Source: Minicystis rosea
GTDB taxonomy: Bacteria > Myxococcota_A > Polyangia > Polyangiales > Polyangiaceae
Length of the DNA stretch: 64,000 bases
Direction: 5' to 3'
NCBI GenBank assembly: GCA_001931535.1
Contig: CP016211.1
Location: forward strand, 14,275,501-14,339,500
In this document: in pieces, positions 36,560 to 47,100 of the stretch
Layout: every line of letters starts with the position of its first letter
Numbering within the stretch: the stretch's first letter is position 1
Notes under the pieces: model-generated
Seen by the model: the letters and a program-made list of their open reading frames with translations, nothing else
Database searches by the model: none
Told to the model about the DNA's origin: nothing
Position numbers and translations under genes: made by a program

Positions 36560-39500
36560 GTGCGTCCTCACGCCCTGGCCGCCCTGCTCGCGCTCTCCTT
36601 CGCTGCGCCCGCGTTCCTCGCGCGCGACGCGCACGCCGATTTCGACCCTTCGGGGCGCGGCAAGCGGAAGCCGGGCCCCGCGAAGCCTGGACCTGCGAAG
36701 CCCGGTCCCGCGAAGCCCGGTCCGTCGAAACCAGGCCCTACGCCCGAGCCTGCGAAGCCCGGCAAGAAGCCGCCTCGCGACGACGAGGGCGAGACCGGCA
36801 ACCGCCCCACGCCCGACGCCCTCATCGCCCGCTACACCGCCATCGCGCTGAGCCAACCCAGCCAACCGTTCCCGCTGCAGCGGCTCGCGCAGGCCTATCG
36901 CGAGCGCGACGGCAACCTCAAGAAGCTCGTCGAAGACTTCGAGAAGCGCGTCGCCCAAGGCGGTGCCGAGCAGTGGGCCGCGCGCGTCGTGCTCGCCGGT
37001 GTCTACAAGCAAGACGGCCGCTACGACGAAGCCATCCGCACCTACCAGCAAGCCATCACCGAGAAGCCGAAGGATCCGGCCGCCATCCTCGCGCTCGCCC
37101 AACTCGAATCCGATCGCGGCGACAAGGCTTCCGCGCGCACGCATTTCGAGCAGGCGCTCCCGCTCCAAAAGGCACCCGCCGAGGTCGAGCAGACCACGCG
37201 CACGCTCCTCGCGATCGCGCTCGATCTCGCCGACTACGAGGGCGCCAAGCGCTACCACGAAGCGCTCGTCAAAGCGGGCGGCGGCTCGCTCTTCGTCAAG
37301 GCCGAGCTCGGCCGCGAGCTCTCCGCGCGCGGCCAGTACGAGCGCGCCGAGGCCGAGTTCCGCGAGGTCGTGAAGGCCGCTTCGGGCGACAACCGCGCCC
37401 TCGCGCCCGCGCTCCGCGACCTCGGACAAGCCCTCGCCAAGCAGAAGAAGATGGCCGAGGCGCTCACCACGCTGAAGCGCGCGCTCGCCGTGGCCGGCAG
37501 CGCCGCGGGCGTGCGCTCCGAGATCCTCCTCATCATGACGGACGCCTTCCGCGCGGAGGGCAAGCTCCCCGAGCTCATCGCCCTGCTCGAAGCGGAGAAG
37601 CCCGGCGACTTCCAGCGCCTCGCCATGATGGGCTCGCTCTACGAAGAGACGGGCGACGTCGACAAAGCCATCGCCACCTACCGCAAGGCCCTCTCCACCG
37701 ACGGCAAGCAGATCGAGGTGCGCGTCAAGCTCGTGCACCTGCTCCAGACGGCCGGCGATCTCGACGCCGCCATCAAGGAGTACGAGGCCCTCATCCGCGC
37801 GGCCCCGAGCAACCCCGACTTCGTCTTCGAGCTCTGCGAGACGCTCATCCAGCGCGGCGATCGGGCCAAGGCGCTGAAGCTCCTCGGCGAGCTCGAAGGC
37901 CGCGCCCACGAGCAGGACATCCTCGCTGCCGTCGCCGACTTCTACGAGCGCGTCGAGGAGAAGGACAAAGCCCTCAAGGTCCTCCAGCGCCTCGCCGGCG
38001 CGGCCGGCGGCGATCCCAGCCACATCATCGATCTCGGCGATCGCTACTACCAAGCCGGCGACAAGAAGAAGGCCCTGGAAACGTGGGCCCGCGTGAAGAC
38101 CGTGGTCACGAACCGCGCCCGCGCCGCGGCCACGCTCGGCGAGGTCTATCTCGATCACGACATGGGCGTGGAGGCCTTGGCCGCCCTGCGCGAGGCCGTG
38201 CAGCTCGAGCCCGCCAACGTCCGTTACAAGAAGGCGCTCGCCACCGCGCTCGAGCGCACCGCCGCGTCGCTCGGCAGCCCCGCGCTGCGCTACGGCGAAG
38301 CGCGCGCGCTCTGGGAAGAGCTCCTCGCCGGCGCCGGCCAGACCGACAAGATGCTGGCCCGCGAGTGCCGCACGCACATCGTCAGCTTGTGGGCCCTCAC
38401 CCGCGAGCTCCCCTCGCAGGTCACCCCGCTCGCGAGCCGCTTCAACGCGAACCCGCCCAACCTCGAGGCCGGCCGCCTGCTCGCGGAGGTGCAGCGCAAG
38501 CTCCATCGCCTCCCCGAGGCCGAGGCCACGCTCCGTCGCGTCGTTTCGCTCGCGCCCGGCGACACCGAGTCGCTCCTCGCGCTCGAGCGCGTGCTCGTGC
38601 AGCAGCAGAACCTCGAAGGCGCCATCGAGGTCCTCGGGAAGCTCGTCGAGGCCGAGCCCAAGCGCGCCCGCGAGTTCTACCAGCGCATGGCCCAATACGC
38701 GGCCGAGCAGTACCACGACGACGACGCCATCAAGTACGCGGCCCGCGCCGTCGAGCTCTCCCCGAAGGATCCCAACGGCCACCAGAAGCTCGGCGAGATG
38801 TACAAGCGCCGGCAGGACGTGCCCCACGCCATCGCCGAGTTCCGCCTCGCGCTGGCGCAGAACGATCGCCTCTTCCCCGTCTACTTCGAGCTTGCCGAGC
38901 TGCTCCTCTCCACGGGCCAAGTCGACGAAGCCGATCGCCTCTTCCGCCGCGTCGTGCGCGCCTCCATCGACGAAGAGCTCGTGGCCCGCGCCGCGCGCAT
39001 GAGCCTCCAGGTCAACCTCGGCAAAGGCACCCTCTCCGAGCTCGAGCGCGAGCTCCTCCCGGTCGCCGTCGGCAACCCGCAGAAGACCATCTATCGCCGC
39101 CTCCTCGTCGAGCTCTACGGCGCCATGACCTTCCCGCTGGTGCAGAAGCTCCGCGGCGCCGATCCGCGATCGCCCGCTGCCGCCGCGGCCCGCGCCGAGC
39201 TCGCGCGCATCGGCGCCCGCGCGGTCAAACCGCTCCTCGACGCGCTTGCCGACGACAAGGAGTCGCAGCAGAAGATCGCCATCGAGGTCCTCGCCTACGT
39301 CGAGAACAAGAGCGCCGGCCCCGCGCTCTACAACTACGCCACCGGCACCGCCGACAAATCGCTCCGCGTCCGCGCCATGCTCGCGTGCGGCGCGCTCCGC
39401 GATCCCGCGCTCCTCCCGCGCTACGAGCAGATGCTCGCCCCCAAGGAGGGCGCGGCCACCGTGCTCCCGAGCGACTCCATCGCCGTGGCCGCGGCCTGGG

Positions 39501-40705
39501 GCGTGGCCCGCATGGGTGATCGCAAAGCAGAATCGTTGCTGCTCAAACTAATCTCCTCCGCCTCGCCCGACGTGCGCGCGCTCGCCGCCATCGGCCTCGG
39601 CCTCACCCATGATCGAAAGCACGCGCCGGCCCTCACCGCCCTGGCGCGATCGCCCGAGGCCGGTGCTCCCGCGCGCGCGGCCGCCACGCACGCGCTCGCC
39701 GAGCTCGGCGGCGGCGGCGATCCCGCGATCCTCCTCGCCAACGCCGGTTCGGTCGACGTGCTCCTGCGCCAAGCCTCGCTCCTCGCCATGGCGCGCCTCG
39801 GCACCCGCGAAGATGCGGCCAAGACCACCGGCGCCGCCGAAGCCATCGCCGCCGGCGTCTTCTCGACCGACGACTCGCTGCGCGCCGCCGCCGCGCTCGC
39901 GGCCACTTCGCTCGCCACGCACACCTACAAGCGATCGCGCGAAGCGCTCCCCGTGCCCGACGGCCCGCTCACGCTGCGCGACGTCCTCCTCGGCCTCGCG
40001 CCCGACGCCTCCGGCCCGAACGAGCGCGCCGCCGCCCTCGTCGCGCTCGGCCCGGCCCTGCGCAAAGCCGCGATCGCCGCCGTCTCCACCTCGCCCGAGC
40101 GCGCCCGCGTCGTCGCCGACGCGCTCCTCGCGGGTCACGACAAGCTCACGCTGGCCCCCTTCTACACCGGCGAAGCCATCGAGGCGCGCACCCAAGCGCA
40201 GGTCGACGAGACCATCGAGTCCATCGCGTCCGCCGTCGTCCCCGGCTTCGCCGCGCTCGAACGTCATCCTTCCGTCGAAGTGCGCTCCCGCGTCGTCGAG
40301 CTCCTCGCGCGCCGCCCCGAGCCCGAAGCCCAAGCCGCCGTCGTCGACGCGCTCGGCGATCCCGAAGAGAGCGTGCGCCGCGCCGCCCTCGCCGCCGCCG
40401 GCCCCGTGAAGAACGACAAGCTCGTCGCCGCCGTCGGCAAGCTCGTCAAAGAGTCTCCGAGCTGGCCTCTCCGCGTCCGCGCCGCCGAAGCCCTCGGCCG
40501 CCTCGGCGCCGGCGGCGGCGGAGGCCCCATCGTCGAAATCCTCTCCGACGCCGCCTGCAACGACAGCTACGCCCTCGTCCGCGAAGCCGCCGCCCGCGCC
40601 CTCGCCGCCAGCGACAAGACCGCAGCCAAACCCGTGCTCGAACAAATCAAATCGAAAGACAACGAGCCTCGCGTCCGCGAGACCGCCGGCGAGCTCCTCA
40701 AATAA
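36560..40705 (+). CDS. large exported TPR and HEAT repeat protein
   Basis: 1381 residues from GTG 36560, which places a clean signal peptide first (RPHALAALLALSFAAPAF...DAHA); GTG 36524 is an alternative. After the signal come KPGPA repeats (about residues 27-65), then about 18 TPR-like units (GRYDEAIRTYQQAITEKP, GDVDKAIATYRKAL, TLRRVVSLAPGDTESLLAL) to residue 850, then HEAT/PBS-lyase repeats to the end (ALIALGPALRK-type, AALAAAGPVKNDKLV, LRVRAAEALGRLGAGG). Periplasmic or surface scaffold; the Pro/Gly/Lys run may span or bind peptidoglycan. Function unknown. Confidence 0.83.
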   Translation: MRPHALAALLALSFAAPAFLARDAHADFDPSGRGKRKPGPAKPGPAKPGPAKPGPSKPGPTPEPAKPGKKPPRDDEGETGNRPTPDALIARYTAIALSQPSQPFPLQRLAQAYRERDGNLKKLVEDFEKRVAQGGAEQWAARVVLAGVYKQDGRYDEAIRTYQQAITEKPKDPAAILALAQLESDRGDKASARTHFEQALPLQKAPAEVEQTTRTLLAIALDLADYEGAKRYHEALVKAGGGSLFVKAELGRELSARGQYERAEAEFREVVKAASGDNRALAPALRDLGQALAKQKKMAEALTTLKRALAVAGSAAGVRSEILLIMTDAFRAEGKLPELIALLEAEKPGDFQRLAMMGSLYEETGDVDKAIATYRKALSTDGKQIEVRVKLVHLLQTAGDLDAAIKEYEALIRAAPSNPDFVFELCETLIQRGDRAKALKLLGELEGRAHEQDILAAVADFYERVEEKDKALKVLQRLAGAAGGDPSHIIDLGDRYYQAGDKKKALETWARVKTVVTNRARAAATLGEVYLDHDMGVEALAALREAVQLEPANVRYKKALATALERTAASLGSPALRYGEARALWEELLAGAGQTDKMLARECRTHIVSLWALTRELPSQVTPLASRFNANPPNLEAGRLLAEVQRKLHRLPEAEATLRRVVSLAPGDTESLLALERVLVQQQNLEGAIEVLGKLVEAEPKRAREFYQRMAQYAAEQYHDDDAIKYAARAVELSPKDPNGHQKLGEMYKRRQDVPHAIAEFRLALAQNDRLFPVYFELAELLLSTGQVDEADRLFRRVVRASIDEELVARAARMSLQVNLGKGTLSELERELLPVAVGNPQKTIYRRLLVELYGAMTFPLVQKLRGADPRSPAAAAARAELARIGARAVKPLLDALADDKESQQKIAIEVLAYVENKSAGPALYNYATGTADKSLRVRAMLACGALRDPALLPRYEQMLAPKEGAATVLPSDSIAVAAAWGVARMGDRKAESLLLKLISSASPDVRALAAIGLGLTHDRKHAPALTALARSPEAGAPARAAATHALAELGGGGDPAILLANAGSVDVLLRQASLLAMARLGTREDAAKTTGAAEAIAAGVFSTDDSLRAAAALAATSLATHTYKRSREALPVPDGPLTLRDVLLGLAPDASGPNERAAALVALGPALRKAAIAAVSTSPERARVVADALLAGHDKLTLAPFYTGEAIEARTQAQVDETIESIASAVVPGFAALERHPSVEVRSRVVELLARRPEPEAQAAVVDALGDPEESVRRAALAAAGPVKNDKLVAAVGKLVKESPSWPLRVRAAEALGRLGAGGGGGPIVEILSDAACNDSYALVREAAARALAASDKTAAKPVLEQIKSKDNEPRVRETAGELLK

Positions 40706-40728
40706 CGATTCAAGGCCTCAGGGGAGGC

Positions 40729-40765
40729 AACGTTGGAAGATCCTCTCGTGGGCTCTTTCAACGTT
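40729..40765 (+). terminator. hairpin terminator of the TPR-HEAT gene
   Basis: AACGTTGGAAGA (40729-40740) pairs with TCTTTCAACGTT (40754-40765), 12 pairs with one G-U. A smaller hairpin GCCTC AGGG GAGGC lies just before it (40715-40728). The remaining gap to 41010 shows no gene. Confidence 0.65.
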
Positions 40766-41010
40766 CCTTCGCTCGAGATGTGATCGCTCTGGCGCGGTAC
40801 TCATCTGTGACTGGTCGCCGAGCTCCAAGGTCCATCCACAATCAAACCTCAGCAACGAGGACGCGCAGCGCGTTCACGCCGCCTCGGCAGAGGCGCTCGC
40901 CGGTCGCGCATCGAGCGTGCGAGCCGCGGAGGAGCCGCGTCGACGAGTGACGCTGGAGACGCATCCTGCCATGGGCCAACGCGTCGAACCATTCCACAAT
41001 TGGAGAGTTC

Positions 41011-41322
41011 ATGCGTCTCGGAGTCTCGGTGGTGGCTGCGCTCTTCTGTTCGGGCTGTGCCACGTTCGTCACTGTCGATGGCTACAAGGTCTACGAAGGC
41101 GAATGGAACCGCGCGAAGGCGGAGATCAGCCGCCGGGCGGCCTTCGACCTCAAGTGTGACGCCGGAGCGGTGCAGCTTTCGGTGTTGAAGGCGTCGTGCC
41201 ACGGTCTCACGACGACCGTCTGCAACCCGGAGCAAGTGGGTGTACAAGGATGCGGGCGGCAAGCGGTGTACGTGAATCTCCGCACGACAGGCTGGGTTAT
41301 GAACAACGCCGCCGGCAATTAG
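41011..41322 (+). CDS. small lipoprotein
   Basis: 103 residues with a good ribosome site (GGAGAG, 4 bp before ATG). Signal peptide with lipobox (VVAALFCSGC). The mature part of about 87 residues has four Cys and a TVCNPEQVGVQGCGRQAVYV stretch reminiscent of small myxobacterial outer-membrane lipoproteins. Not recognised. A true-looking terminator follows. Confidence 0.75.
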   Translation: MRLGVSVVAALFCSGCATFVTVDGYKVYEGEWNRAKAEISRRAAFDLKCDAGAVQLSVLKASCHGLTTTVCNPEQVGVQGCGRQAVYVNLRTTGWVMNNAAGN

Positions 41323-41333
41323 CTCTGCCCGCC

Positions 41334-41361
41334 GAGGTCTGGCGACGATTGGCCAGACCTC
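41334..41361 (+). terminator. intrinsic terminator of the small lipoprotein gene
   Basis: Perfect 10-bp stem GAGGTCTGGC (41334-41343) and GCCAGACCTC (41352-41361), loop GACGATTG, followed shortly by TTTT; 11 bp after the stop. Confidence 0.8.
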
Positions 41362-42063
41362 AGCGCCGTTTTGCGCTCGTGAATCCCTATCGCTTTCGAT
41401 GGGGCGCACGCTGAGGCTAGGAGTGTCGACTTCGCCGACCTCACCCAAATCGATCTCGCGCAATTCGTTCCCTTCGTCGTCGGAAGTGGATGACTGGCTT
41501 GCTCTTCTTCGGGGTCGTCAGCACATCAGAGACTCTTGGGGCGCTTTTCAGCTATGACGCCCGCAAAGCTTCATCGCCTTTGCTGCATCGCGGCCAAAGC
41601 TCCCCGATGGGTGAGGTCGACTCCTGAGCCAAACAGGCTTGTCTTCGTTTGCACCGCAGCGGAGCGTCGTGCGGAATCGTCGCGGGCCTACGGACTCCCA
41701 CGGAAACGCTTGACATTCATGGTTCGGATCCACTCACCTGTGGTGATTCCATCATGTCGAATTCGTCGGCATCGACTGTGAGCGAGTGCACAGGCGTGGT
41801 CCATCTCGACGCGGCGCATCCATCGGGTGAGAGCCGCGCTGAAGGCGCAATCGTCGCGCGGATTCGTCGCCGAGCGCACCGGCCTCGATGAGATGGGGAG
41901 TTCCGTCATCAGGTGTGCTCCGGATAGGGCCCCTCCGAGCTCGGGCAGCTCACAGGATGGCGGATGGCGAATGACGATTGGATGATCTCCGCCGCGGCGG
42001 GGTGGTGATCGAGGATGTTCTCCGGCGCGCCGGAGGCAGGGTTTGCAACGAGGAGACGAGGAC
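41362..42063. other. 702-bp gene-poor interval
   Basis: Base composition looks less GC-rich than its neighbours and no frame has the codon bias of this genome. Short open frames on both strands (for example 41536-41781 plus and 41688-42164 minus) lack homologous features. The only structure seen is a perfect 16-bp palindrome CTCCGGCGCGCCGGAG at 42020-42035, 28 bp before the next start, a candidate operator. It may be decayed sequence. Confidence 0.5.
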
Positions 42064-43398
42064 GTGTCGGAGAGCCTGAGCTTGGAGTTGTTGACGCAGA
42101 TGCTCGAGCGGATGCCGGGCGTGGCCTTCTGTTCGCGGATGGACCCTGCGACGGGCGTGCGCAAATGGGTCTACATCAACGCGCGGGCGGCGGAGTTCTA
42201 CGATGTGCCCGAAGAGCAGCTGCGCGCCGATCCCAACGTGGTGGTCGAGCGCGTCCTGCCGGAGGATCGGGCCCGCATGCAGGCGGCCGTCGCGCAATGC
42301 GTGCAGAACGGCGCGCCCCTGTCCATCGCCATCCGCATGCGCCGGCGCGACGGATCGATCCGCTGGATCGAGACCCACGCCAACGTCGAGCGCGAGCCGG
42401 ACGGCATGTTGCTCTGGTACGGCCAGGTCCTCGACGTGACCGAGCGCAAGGATCTCGAGAAGTCGCTGGCCGACTCCGAGATGGCGCGGGAGCGGGCGGA
42501 CTCGCTCTATGGTCAAGTCCTCGATGCGCTGCCGCTCGCCGTCTCGGTGCTGACCCCGACGGGTGAGTTCCTGGTCATGAACCCTGCGAACCGGCGGCTC
42601 CTCACCGGGTTCTCGCACGAGCAGACCGACGGCACGCCCGGCGCTTACCGCTCCTACCTGGCCGACGGCGTGACCCCGGTCGCGCCGGACGACAACGGGA
42701 TGGTGTACGCGCTGCGCGGCGAGACGACGGAGGAGGAGATCGTGCTGCGCAACCCGAACCTCGACGGCGACGTACGCCTGCGCGTCGTCTGGACGCCGCT
42801 CCGCGACGACGACGGCAAGGTCTACGCGGCGCTCAGCACTTCGCAGGACATCACCCGGCAGCGCGCGCTCGAGAACGAGCTGCGCGCGCGCAACGAGGAG
42901 CTCGGCGCGAGCGAGGCGTCCAAGGCCGAGCTGATCGAGCGGCTGCGCTACTCCATCGACGAGCTGTCCAACCCCATCCTCCAGGTCTGGGACGACGTGC
43001 TGGCGATGCCCATCATCGGCGTCGTCGACTCGCGCCGCACCGCCGACATGGTGCAGCGCCTCCTCGGCGAGGTCGCGCGCACGCAGGCGAGCTTCGTGAT
43101 CATCGATCTCACGGGCGTCGAGATCGTCGACACCAAGACGGCCGATCACCTGATGAAGCTGATGCGCAAGGTGGAGATCGTGGGCGCGCGCTGCGTGCTC
43201 ACCGGCATCCGCCCCGCCGTGGCCGAGACGCTGGTGGACATCGGCGTCGACTTCGGAAACCTGAGGACGCTGCGCAACCTGAAGTTCGGCCTGCGCGAGG
43301 CGCTCCGCAGCGGGCGGCGCGAGAGCGCGCGCGACCTCGATTTCGAAGAGCTGTCGGGCGAAGGCGAGAAGACCCGCGCGCACCTCTCCAAACGGTGA
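42064..43398 (+). CDS. PAS-PAS-STAS protein, RsbR-like stressosome regulator
   Basis: 444 residues from GTG 42064, which has AGGAGACGAG upstream; a TTG at 42043 is possible. PAS 1 about residues 8-130 (WVYINARAAEFYDVPEEQL, GQVLDVTERK), PAS 2 about 150-275 (LPLAVSVLTPTGEFLVMNPA), a short coiled coil, then a STAS domain (about 310-425) with VIIDLTGVEIVDTKTADHL and VLTGIRPAVAETL. Thr residues in DTKTAD and TGIRP sit where RsbR is phosphorylated by RsbT. RsbS and RsbT are not adjacent, so its partners must be elsewhere. PAS domains suggest redox, light or ligand sensing. Confidence 0.87.
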   Translation: MSESLSLELLTQMLERMPGVAFCSRMDPATGVRKWVYINARAAEFYDVPEEQLRADPNVVVERVLPEDRARMQAAVAQCVQNGAPLSIAIRMRRRDGSIRWIETHANVEREPDGMLLWYGQVLDVTERKDLEKSLADSEMARERADSLYGQVLDALPLAVSVLTPTGEFLVMNPANRRLLTGFSHEQTDGTPGAYRSYLADGVTPVAPDDNGMVYALRGETTEEEIVLRNPNLDGDVRLRVVWTPLRDDDGKVYAALSTSQDITRQRALENELRARNEELGASEASKAELIERLRYSIDELSNPILQVWDDVLAMPIIGVVDSRRTADMVQRLLGEVARTQASFVIIDLTGVEIVDTKTADHLMKLMRKVEIVGARCVLTGIRPAVAETLVDIGVDFGNLRTLRNLKFGLREALRSGRRESARDLDFEELSGEGEKTRAHLSKR

Positions 43399-43402
43399 GC
43401 GC

Positions 43403-43457
43403 CGTCGTGCCGTCGTGATCGCGCGGCATCCAGCGCGGCGCGCAGGACGGCATGACG
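43403..43457. terminator. inverted repeat between convergent genes
   Basis: CGTCGTGCCGTC (43403-43414) pairs with GACGGCATGACG (43446-43457), one G-U pair, with GC-rich sequence in the 31-nt loop. It starts 4 bp after the STAS gene stop. Confidence 0.5.
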
Positions 43458-43549
43458 AGGTGTATTTGCCAGATCGATGAATGCTCTGCCCTCGTCGAGG
43501 ACGGCGGCAGAGCGTTCCTCTCATCGACGTCGCGGAGAGCGACCCTGCA

Positions 43550-44098
43550 TCATCGAGGATGTGTGATCGCCGAGCTCGCGCTCTCGATGGCGACGACACG
43601 CCGGCGATAGGCGAGGTAGCTCTCCTCGCCCGCGAGGTCGGGCTCGATCTCCACGAGCACGTCGAGGATCGCGAACAGGAATCGCGCCCACTCGCCCAGG
43701 AACTGGCCGGCCGCGACGGGGAAGACTCGTTGCGGAAAGCCCTGGAGCCCCGGTGGAGCGGTGCCGACCCTGAGCTCGACGAGCACGAGGTCGGCGCGGC
43801 GCTCCAGCCAGAAGGCGGCGTCGATCTCCTGCTCCTGGAGCTCGATCGTGACCGGCTCTTCGGTGTCCACGAGGAGGCTCGTGAGCCTGTTCGGGAGGTC
43901 CTCGAAGATCAGCGAGAGATCCTCGCAGAGGTCGAAGACCGCTTCGAACTGCGCGACGCGAACGGTGAAGTTGCCCTCGTACAGCGCCTCGAAGCGCATC
44001 AGCGCGTTGATGACACGCGCCCCGCCCGCGTATTGGAACGGCTTCCAAGGTTCCGCGCGCTGCTTCCATGCGTAGGAGATCTCGAAGCTCTCGGACAT
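43550..44098 (-). CDS. candidate immunity protein of the DUF4157 toxin
   Basis: 182 residues from ATG 44098 (MSESFEISYAWKQ), 16 bp after the toxin stop on the same strand. Acidic and cytosolic, no signal peptide: many Glu/Asp (FDLCEDLSLIFEDLPN, TIELQEQEIDAAFWLE). No named family recognised. The immunity role is inferred purely from position, small size and acidity next to a gene with a likely toxic C-terminus; acidic immunity proteins commonly cap basic nuclease toxins. Confidence 0.6.
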   Translation of the reverse strand: MSESFEISYAWKQRAEPWKPFQYAGGARVINALMRFEALYEGNFTVRVAQFEAVFDLCEDLSLIFEDLPNRLTSLLVDTEEPVTIELQEQEIDAAFWLERRADLVLVELRVGTAPPGLQGFPQRVFPVAAGQFLGEWARFLFAILDVLVEIEPDLAGEESYLAYRRRVVAIESASSAITHPR

Positions 44099-44114
44099 GA
44101 GGGGACCAGTTCTT

Positions 44115-47100
44115 TCAGTTGATGAACGGGAACGCCGAGATGACCTGCATGTCGGCGCCACGGACCATCTTCACGACCGAGATGTTCTCGATCACCTGCC
44201 CGTTCGGCAAGATGATCCTTCCCACCGGCTTACCCATGTTGATGATGTGCTCGCCTTGCTCCAGCGGGCACCGCCGTTCGGCCTCGACGATGAACGCGTC
44301 ATCGGCCCACTGTCCTTGCGGGCCGCCCCTCTTGCGAGCGCGATTGGCCATTTGCTCCGTGGTCAAACTGGATCCGTGTGTCTTTGCGCTATGACCATAG
44401 GCCGGCGATTCGGGGTTGCCCCACTGAAGATTCTCGACCTCCTTGGGGACGCCCTCGCCGGCCCGACGCAGCGGCGGACCGGAGGGCGGTTCGTGCAGGA
44501 TCTTGGCGAACTCCTCCTGTGTCAGGATCCGGCTCTTGAGGTTCGTCGTCAGGTTGCGCTGCTGCAGATAGTGGTTGTATCGAATCTTGTCTCCGATCGG
44601 CGTCCCGGCCGGGTGCTTCTTCATCTCCTCCGTGAAGCGCTTGATGTACTCCTCGGCGTCGGGCTTGGGCTTCACACCGACGACGTGCTCGAGCCCTGGT
44701 ATGCCGCCGGCGTCGCTGGCCACGACGGTGCCACGTATCTGTTGCCCGTTTCGCTCCAAGATCACCACGTCGCCCGGTTGGGCACCGGCCGGCAGCGCGC
44801 TGTGCTCGACGATTTCTCCGGCCTCGTTGACGAACCACCCCTGTTGCACCTTCGGCCCGGCCGCCGCGGCGATCGATTGGCCCGTTCCGGCAAAGCAGTC
44901 GCCAATCTCGCTGAATCGGCACAGGCGGCCTTCTTTCGTCCGCTTCCACGTGTGCCCGTTGGGGAGCTCGACCTCCTCGACGTACGGCCCTTCCGTGATG
45001 GGACGCCCCTTCGTCCGCTCGACGATGCTGAGCTCCGTCTGCAGCTCCTCGCGGGTGAGCGCGCTCCCGCGCTTGCCGGCGGTCGCCTTGAGGACACTCT
45101 CCTCCTCCTTGACGAGCGCGCGATCGACGACCCCGGCCTCCCTGGCTGCCGCGGTGCCCCTCGTTGCCACCGCATCTTGGACGAGCTTCTCGCCGAGCCC
45201 CTCCGCGATCTCGTTGCCGCGCTTCGCGAGCAGCTCGGCGGCGCCGGCCTTCTCGAGGATCGCGGCGCGCCGCAGCGCCGCCAGCGTGTGGAACGCGTGC
45301 GCCGCGAAGCCGACGTCGGCGATGGTCCCCGCGATCTGGACGGCGAGCCACAGGAGCGAGGGCTCCTCCTGCGAGATCGCCAGCGCGCGATCGAAGTCCG
45401 TGCCCGCCTGCGCGGACTGAAGCGTGTACGCCTGCAGGCTTTGGAGGCTCTGGGCGACGCTCATGATCGCTGTCCCCGCGAGCGCGGCGGTCGCGATGAG
45501 GCTGGTCCCGCCCGTGGGGATCGCCGAGAGGAGCCCGAGCGCGAACGTGATCGTGCCGACGATGAACTCCTTGAGGCTTTTCTTCGCCTCGAGGCGATTT
45601 CGGTACTCGCTCACGACCTTGTCGTGCATCGAGAGGGGCTTGACCATCATCTGGCGCAGCGTCCCATCGACGATGGCGGGGAGATCCCAGATGGTGAACT
45701 CGTTGTTGAGCGCGGCCCGGACCTTCTCGATGTTGGCGAGCTTTTCCCGGATCTGCTGCTGCATGAGCGCGGCCGTCTCCGGCGACAGGCCCTTTTGGCC
45801 CATGGTGGCGAGAGCGCTCGGATCCTTCTCGAAAGCGGCCAGGATGGGGTACCTGCGGTACGTGTCATCCCGGAGCGCGAGATACTTGCGCTCGGCGTCG
45901 TCGACCCACGGCAGGTTGAATCCCTTGTATGCATTGAGCGCCTTGCCCGCGTCGTAGATCTGCCGGCTCTTCGCGTGCTCGGCCGAGGCGCGCGCTTCGG
46001 CGAGCTTGCCCGCGGCGGCCACGAGGCCGCTGTCCTGCGAGTTCCACTCGATGGAGTAGCTGTACGGGCTGTCCGATTCTGGGGCCGGCGCCGCCGCCGC
46101 GCCCTCCGCGCCGCCCGTGCCGAGCGATCGCTTGAAGCCGTACCGCTCGCGCTCGCTCTCGACGGTGCTCTGGCTCGCGTCGAGAATCTGGAGGAGCTTC
46201 GCCTCCGCCGTGCTCTGGAACGATTGAAAGAACGTCTCGTTTTCGAACTTGAGGCGCGCGAGCTCGTCCTCGACGACGGGGATGATCTCGGCCACGAGGT
46301 CCGCGTTCGCCATCCGGTCCTGCGTGTGCCAGGCCTCGAGCGCGTCGGGGTTCGTGTGGACGCGCGCCGGATCCGTCGCGGGGCTGCTCACGAAGCCCTC
46401 GACGAACTCCGTGACCGCCGCTTCGCCGCGCGTCGCCCAGAGGCCCTCGAGCTGATGGGCCACGAACTCCCGATCGGTCGAGAGCATCATGTGCTGGTAC
46501 GTCACCGTGTCGCCGGTGGGCATGGGGTGAGCGCCGAGGAGCTTTGGCGGCGCGGGAGCCTCGCTCTTGTTCGGCTGAGGCATGCTCGCCTGCACCCCGT
46601 CGTCGCGCTGCAGCAGGCCCGTGTGCACGGGCGTGAGTGAGGGGACGACGCGGCCGTCGAGCGCCGCGTCCGCTGCTGCCGTTGCCTCGACTTCGTATCC
46701 ATTGGTCGAAAGGCCCATCCCCTGAACGGCGCTCGCGCTCCCTGCCTGTTGCACCACGTGCGCGAGCTCGTGACCGATGAGCCGATCGCCCTCCCGCGTC
46801 CCCGGGCGAAACTCACCCGGCGCGAAGGCAACGTGCCGTCCCATGGCGAACGCCCGCGCGCCGAGATCGCGCGGGAGCGCGCTGTCGGCGTGGACCCGCA
46901 CGTCGGACAAGTCGTGGCGATACGCGTTCGAGAAGCGCTCGGTCACCTGGGGCGGCAGCACGCTCCCGCCCGCGAGGCGCGTCTGCACGGCCTCTGGATC
47001 CACCCGCGCGGGCGCGCCGCCCGCCGCGTCACGCTGGATACCAAGCGCGCGCAGCTTGTGCTCCATCTCGGCGTCCTCGTGTTTGCCGTGCTTCGATGCC

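Noticed and set aside
36197..38920. Minus-strand open frame of 907 codons opposite the TPR-HEAT gene
   Set aside because: It mirrors regular TPR codon usage; no signal, motif or start support.
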